DNA of 5,877 nt from contig WRFK01000106.1 of the NCBI GenBank assembly GCA_009778835.1, positions 1 through 5,877 of the forward strand, read 5' to 3'. The DNA comes from Spirochaetaceae bacterium. Its GTDB lineage: Bacteria; Spirochaetota; Spirochaetia; CADAEX01. Under the pieces are notes generated by a model that was given only the letters and a program-made list of their open reading frames with translations, was not told where the DNA came from and made no database searches. How positions within the stretch are numbered: position 1 is the stretch's first letter; the number at the start of each line of letters is the position of its first letter. A program made the position numbers and the translations under genes. This document shows, in pieces, positions 5,298 to 5,877 of the stretch.

Positions 5298-5877
5298 ATG
5301 GAAAACAATATTAACTCTACACATTGGGCAGATATAAATGCCGATAAAATCATAAGAGAAAAGAAAAAATTTCTTGGAGCAGATAAAGAATTTTTTATTT
5401 GCGCTTCAGGCATAACCCCTTCCGGAACTGTTCACATAGGTAACTTCAGGGAGATAATCTCTGTTGAGCTTGTGGTGCGGGCTCTAAAAGATAAGGGAGA
5501 AAAAGTAAAGTTTTTATATTCCTGGGATGATTACGATGTTTTTAGAAAAGTTCCTGCAAATATGCCAAACAGGGAATCTCTTGAAAAATATTTACGCTTT
5601 CCAATAACAATGGTCCCGGATCCATGGGGCAAAGAAAACAGCTACGCAAGGGCAAACGAAGCAGAGCTTGAATCCATTCTTCCTGTTGTAGGGGTTTTTC
5701 CTCAATATATTTATCAGGCTGAAAAATACAGAAATTCATATTATGCAAAAGAGATAAGAAGAGCTCTTGAGAACAGGGAAAAAATAAGAAAACTGCTCGA
5801 TGAGCACAGGACAGAGCCTCTTGAAGAAAAATGGATGCCTGTTTCTGTGTTTTGCAATAAATGCAATAAAGATAAAA
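5298..5877 (+). CDS. lysS: Class I lysyl-tRNA synthetase (5' part, runs off the window)
   Basis: The first 193 residues of a class I lysyl-tRNA synthetase (LysRS1, also called LysK), which charges tRNA-Lys in the cytoplasm. The Rossmann catalytic domain shows the class I HIGH-type motif HIGN (residues 46-49) within TPSGTVHIGNFREI. The LysRS1-specific segment FLYSWDDYDVFRKVP and the PDPWG motif follow. The visible part ends in a zinc-ribbon-like C186-x-x-C189 pair (FCNKCNKD) after KWMPVSV. The family is normally about 500 residues or more, so over half is missing beyond the right edge, including the KMSKS loop and anticodon-binding domain. The ATG at 5298 has GAGG (5282-5285) 12 nt upstream, a rather long spacing; no better in-frame start is visible. 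It lies 20 nt after the small ORF and is probably co-transcribed with it. This enzyme class points to a spirochaete among likely hosts. Confidence 0.95.
   Translation, partial: MENNINSTHWADINADKIIREKKKFLGADKEFFICASGITPSGTVHIGNFREIISVELVVRALKDKGEKVKFLYSWDDYDVFRKVPANMPNRESLEKYLRFPITMVPDPWGKENSYARANEAELESILPVVGVFPQYIYQAEKYRNSYYAKEIRRALENREKIRKLLDEHRTEPLEEKWMPVSVFCNKCNKDK

Noticed and set aside
5542..5748. A 68-codon minus-strand frame inside the lysyl-tRNA synthetase gene
   Set aside because: It is antisense to a clearly conserved coding region and shows no independent signal.

Overview
The window is AT-rich DNA from what is probably a spirochaete, with Treponema or a related genus the best guess. 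The main clue is the gene running off the right end. It encodes a class I lysyl-tRNA synthetase, an enzyme found mainly in archaea, spirochaetes and some alphaproteobacteria, whereas most bacteria use the unrelated class II enzyme. A lipoprotein with a loose lipobox and the rich signalling content fit the same assignment. The lineage is inferred from family knowledge and was not tested by a search.

Layout from left to right: (1) the 3' end of an NDP-forming acyl-CoA synthetase gene, + strand, cut by the window edge; (2) a small stand-alone histidine phosphotransfer (HPt) gene, + strand, with its own extended -10 promoter and a good Shine-Dalgarno; (3) three minus-strand genes, which in transcription order are an RlpA/SPOR cell-wall protein, a large secreted trypsin-like protease lipoprotein, and a response regulator with an HD-GYP cyclic-di-GMP phosphodiesterase domain, separated by gaps of about 80 bp; (4) a divergent intergenic region of about 240 bp with tandem stem-loops and a good promoter reading right; (5) a 24-codon hydrophobic small ORF with a strong ribosome-binding site, then the class I lysyl-tRNA synthetase, truncated at the right edge.

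The HPt gene and the HD-GYP regulator converge with only 27 bp between their stop codons. They are plausible partners in a phosphorelay that ends in cyclic-di-GMP hydrolysis, but no histidine kinase is in view. RlpA and the protease are both exported envelope proteins. The two edge genes are metabolic or translational housekeeping.

Most of the window is ordinary chromosomal gene content, and I see no defence system, mobile element, CRISPR array or biosynthetic cluster. The parts that deserve a second look are the divergent intergenic region (stem-loops, structured leader, small membrane ORF), the uncharacterised 400-residue C-terminal half of the protease, and the lack of correctly spaced Shine-Dalgarno sequences before all three minus-strand genes.
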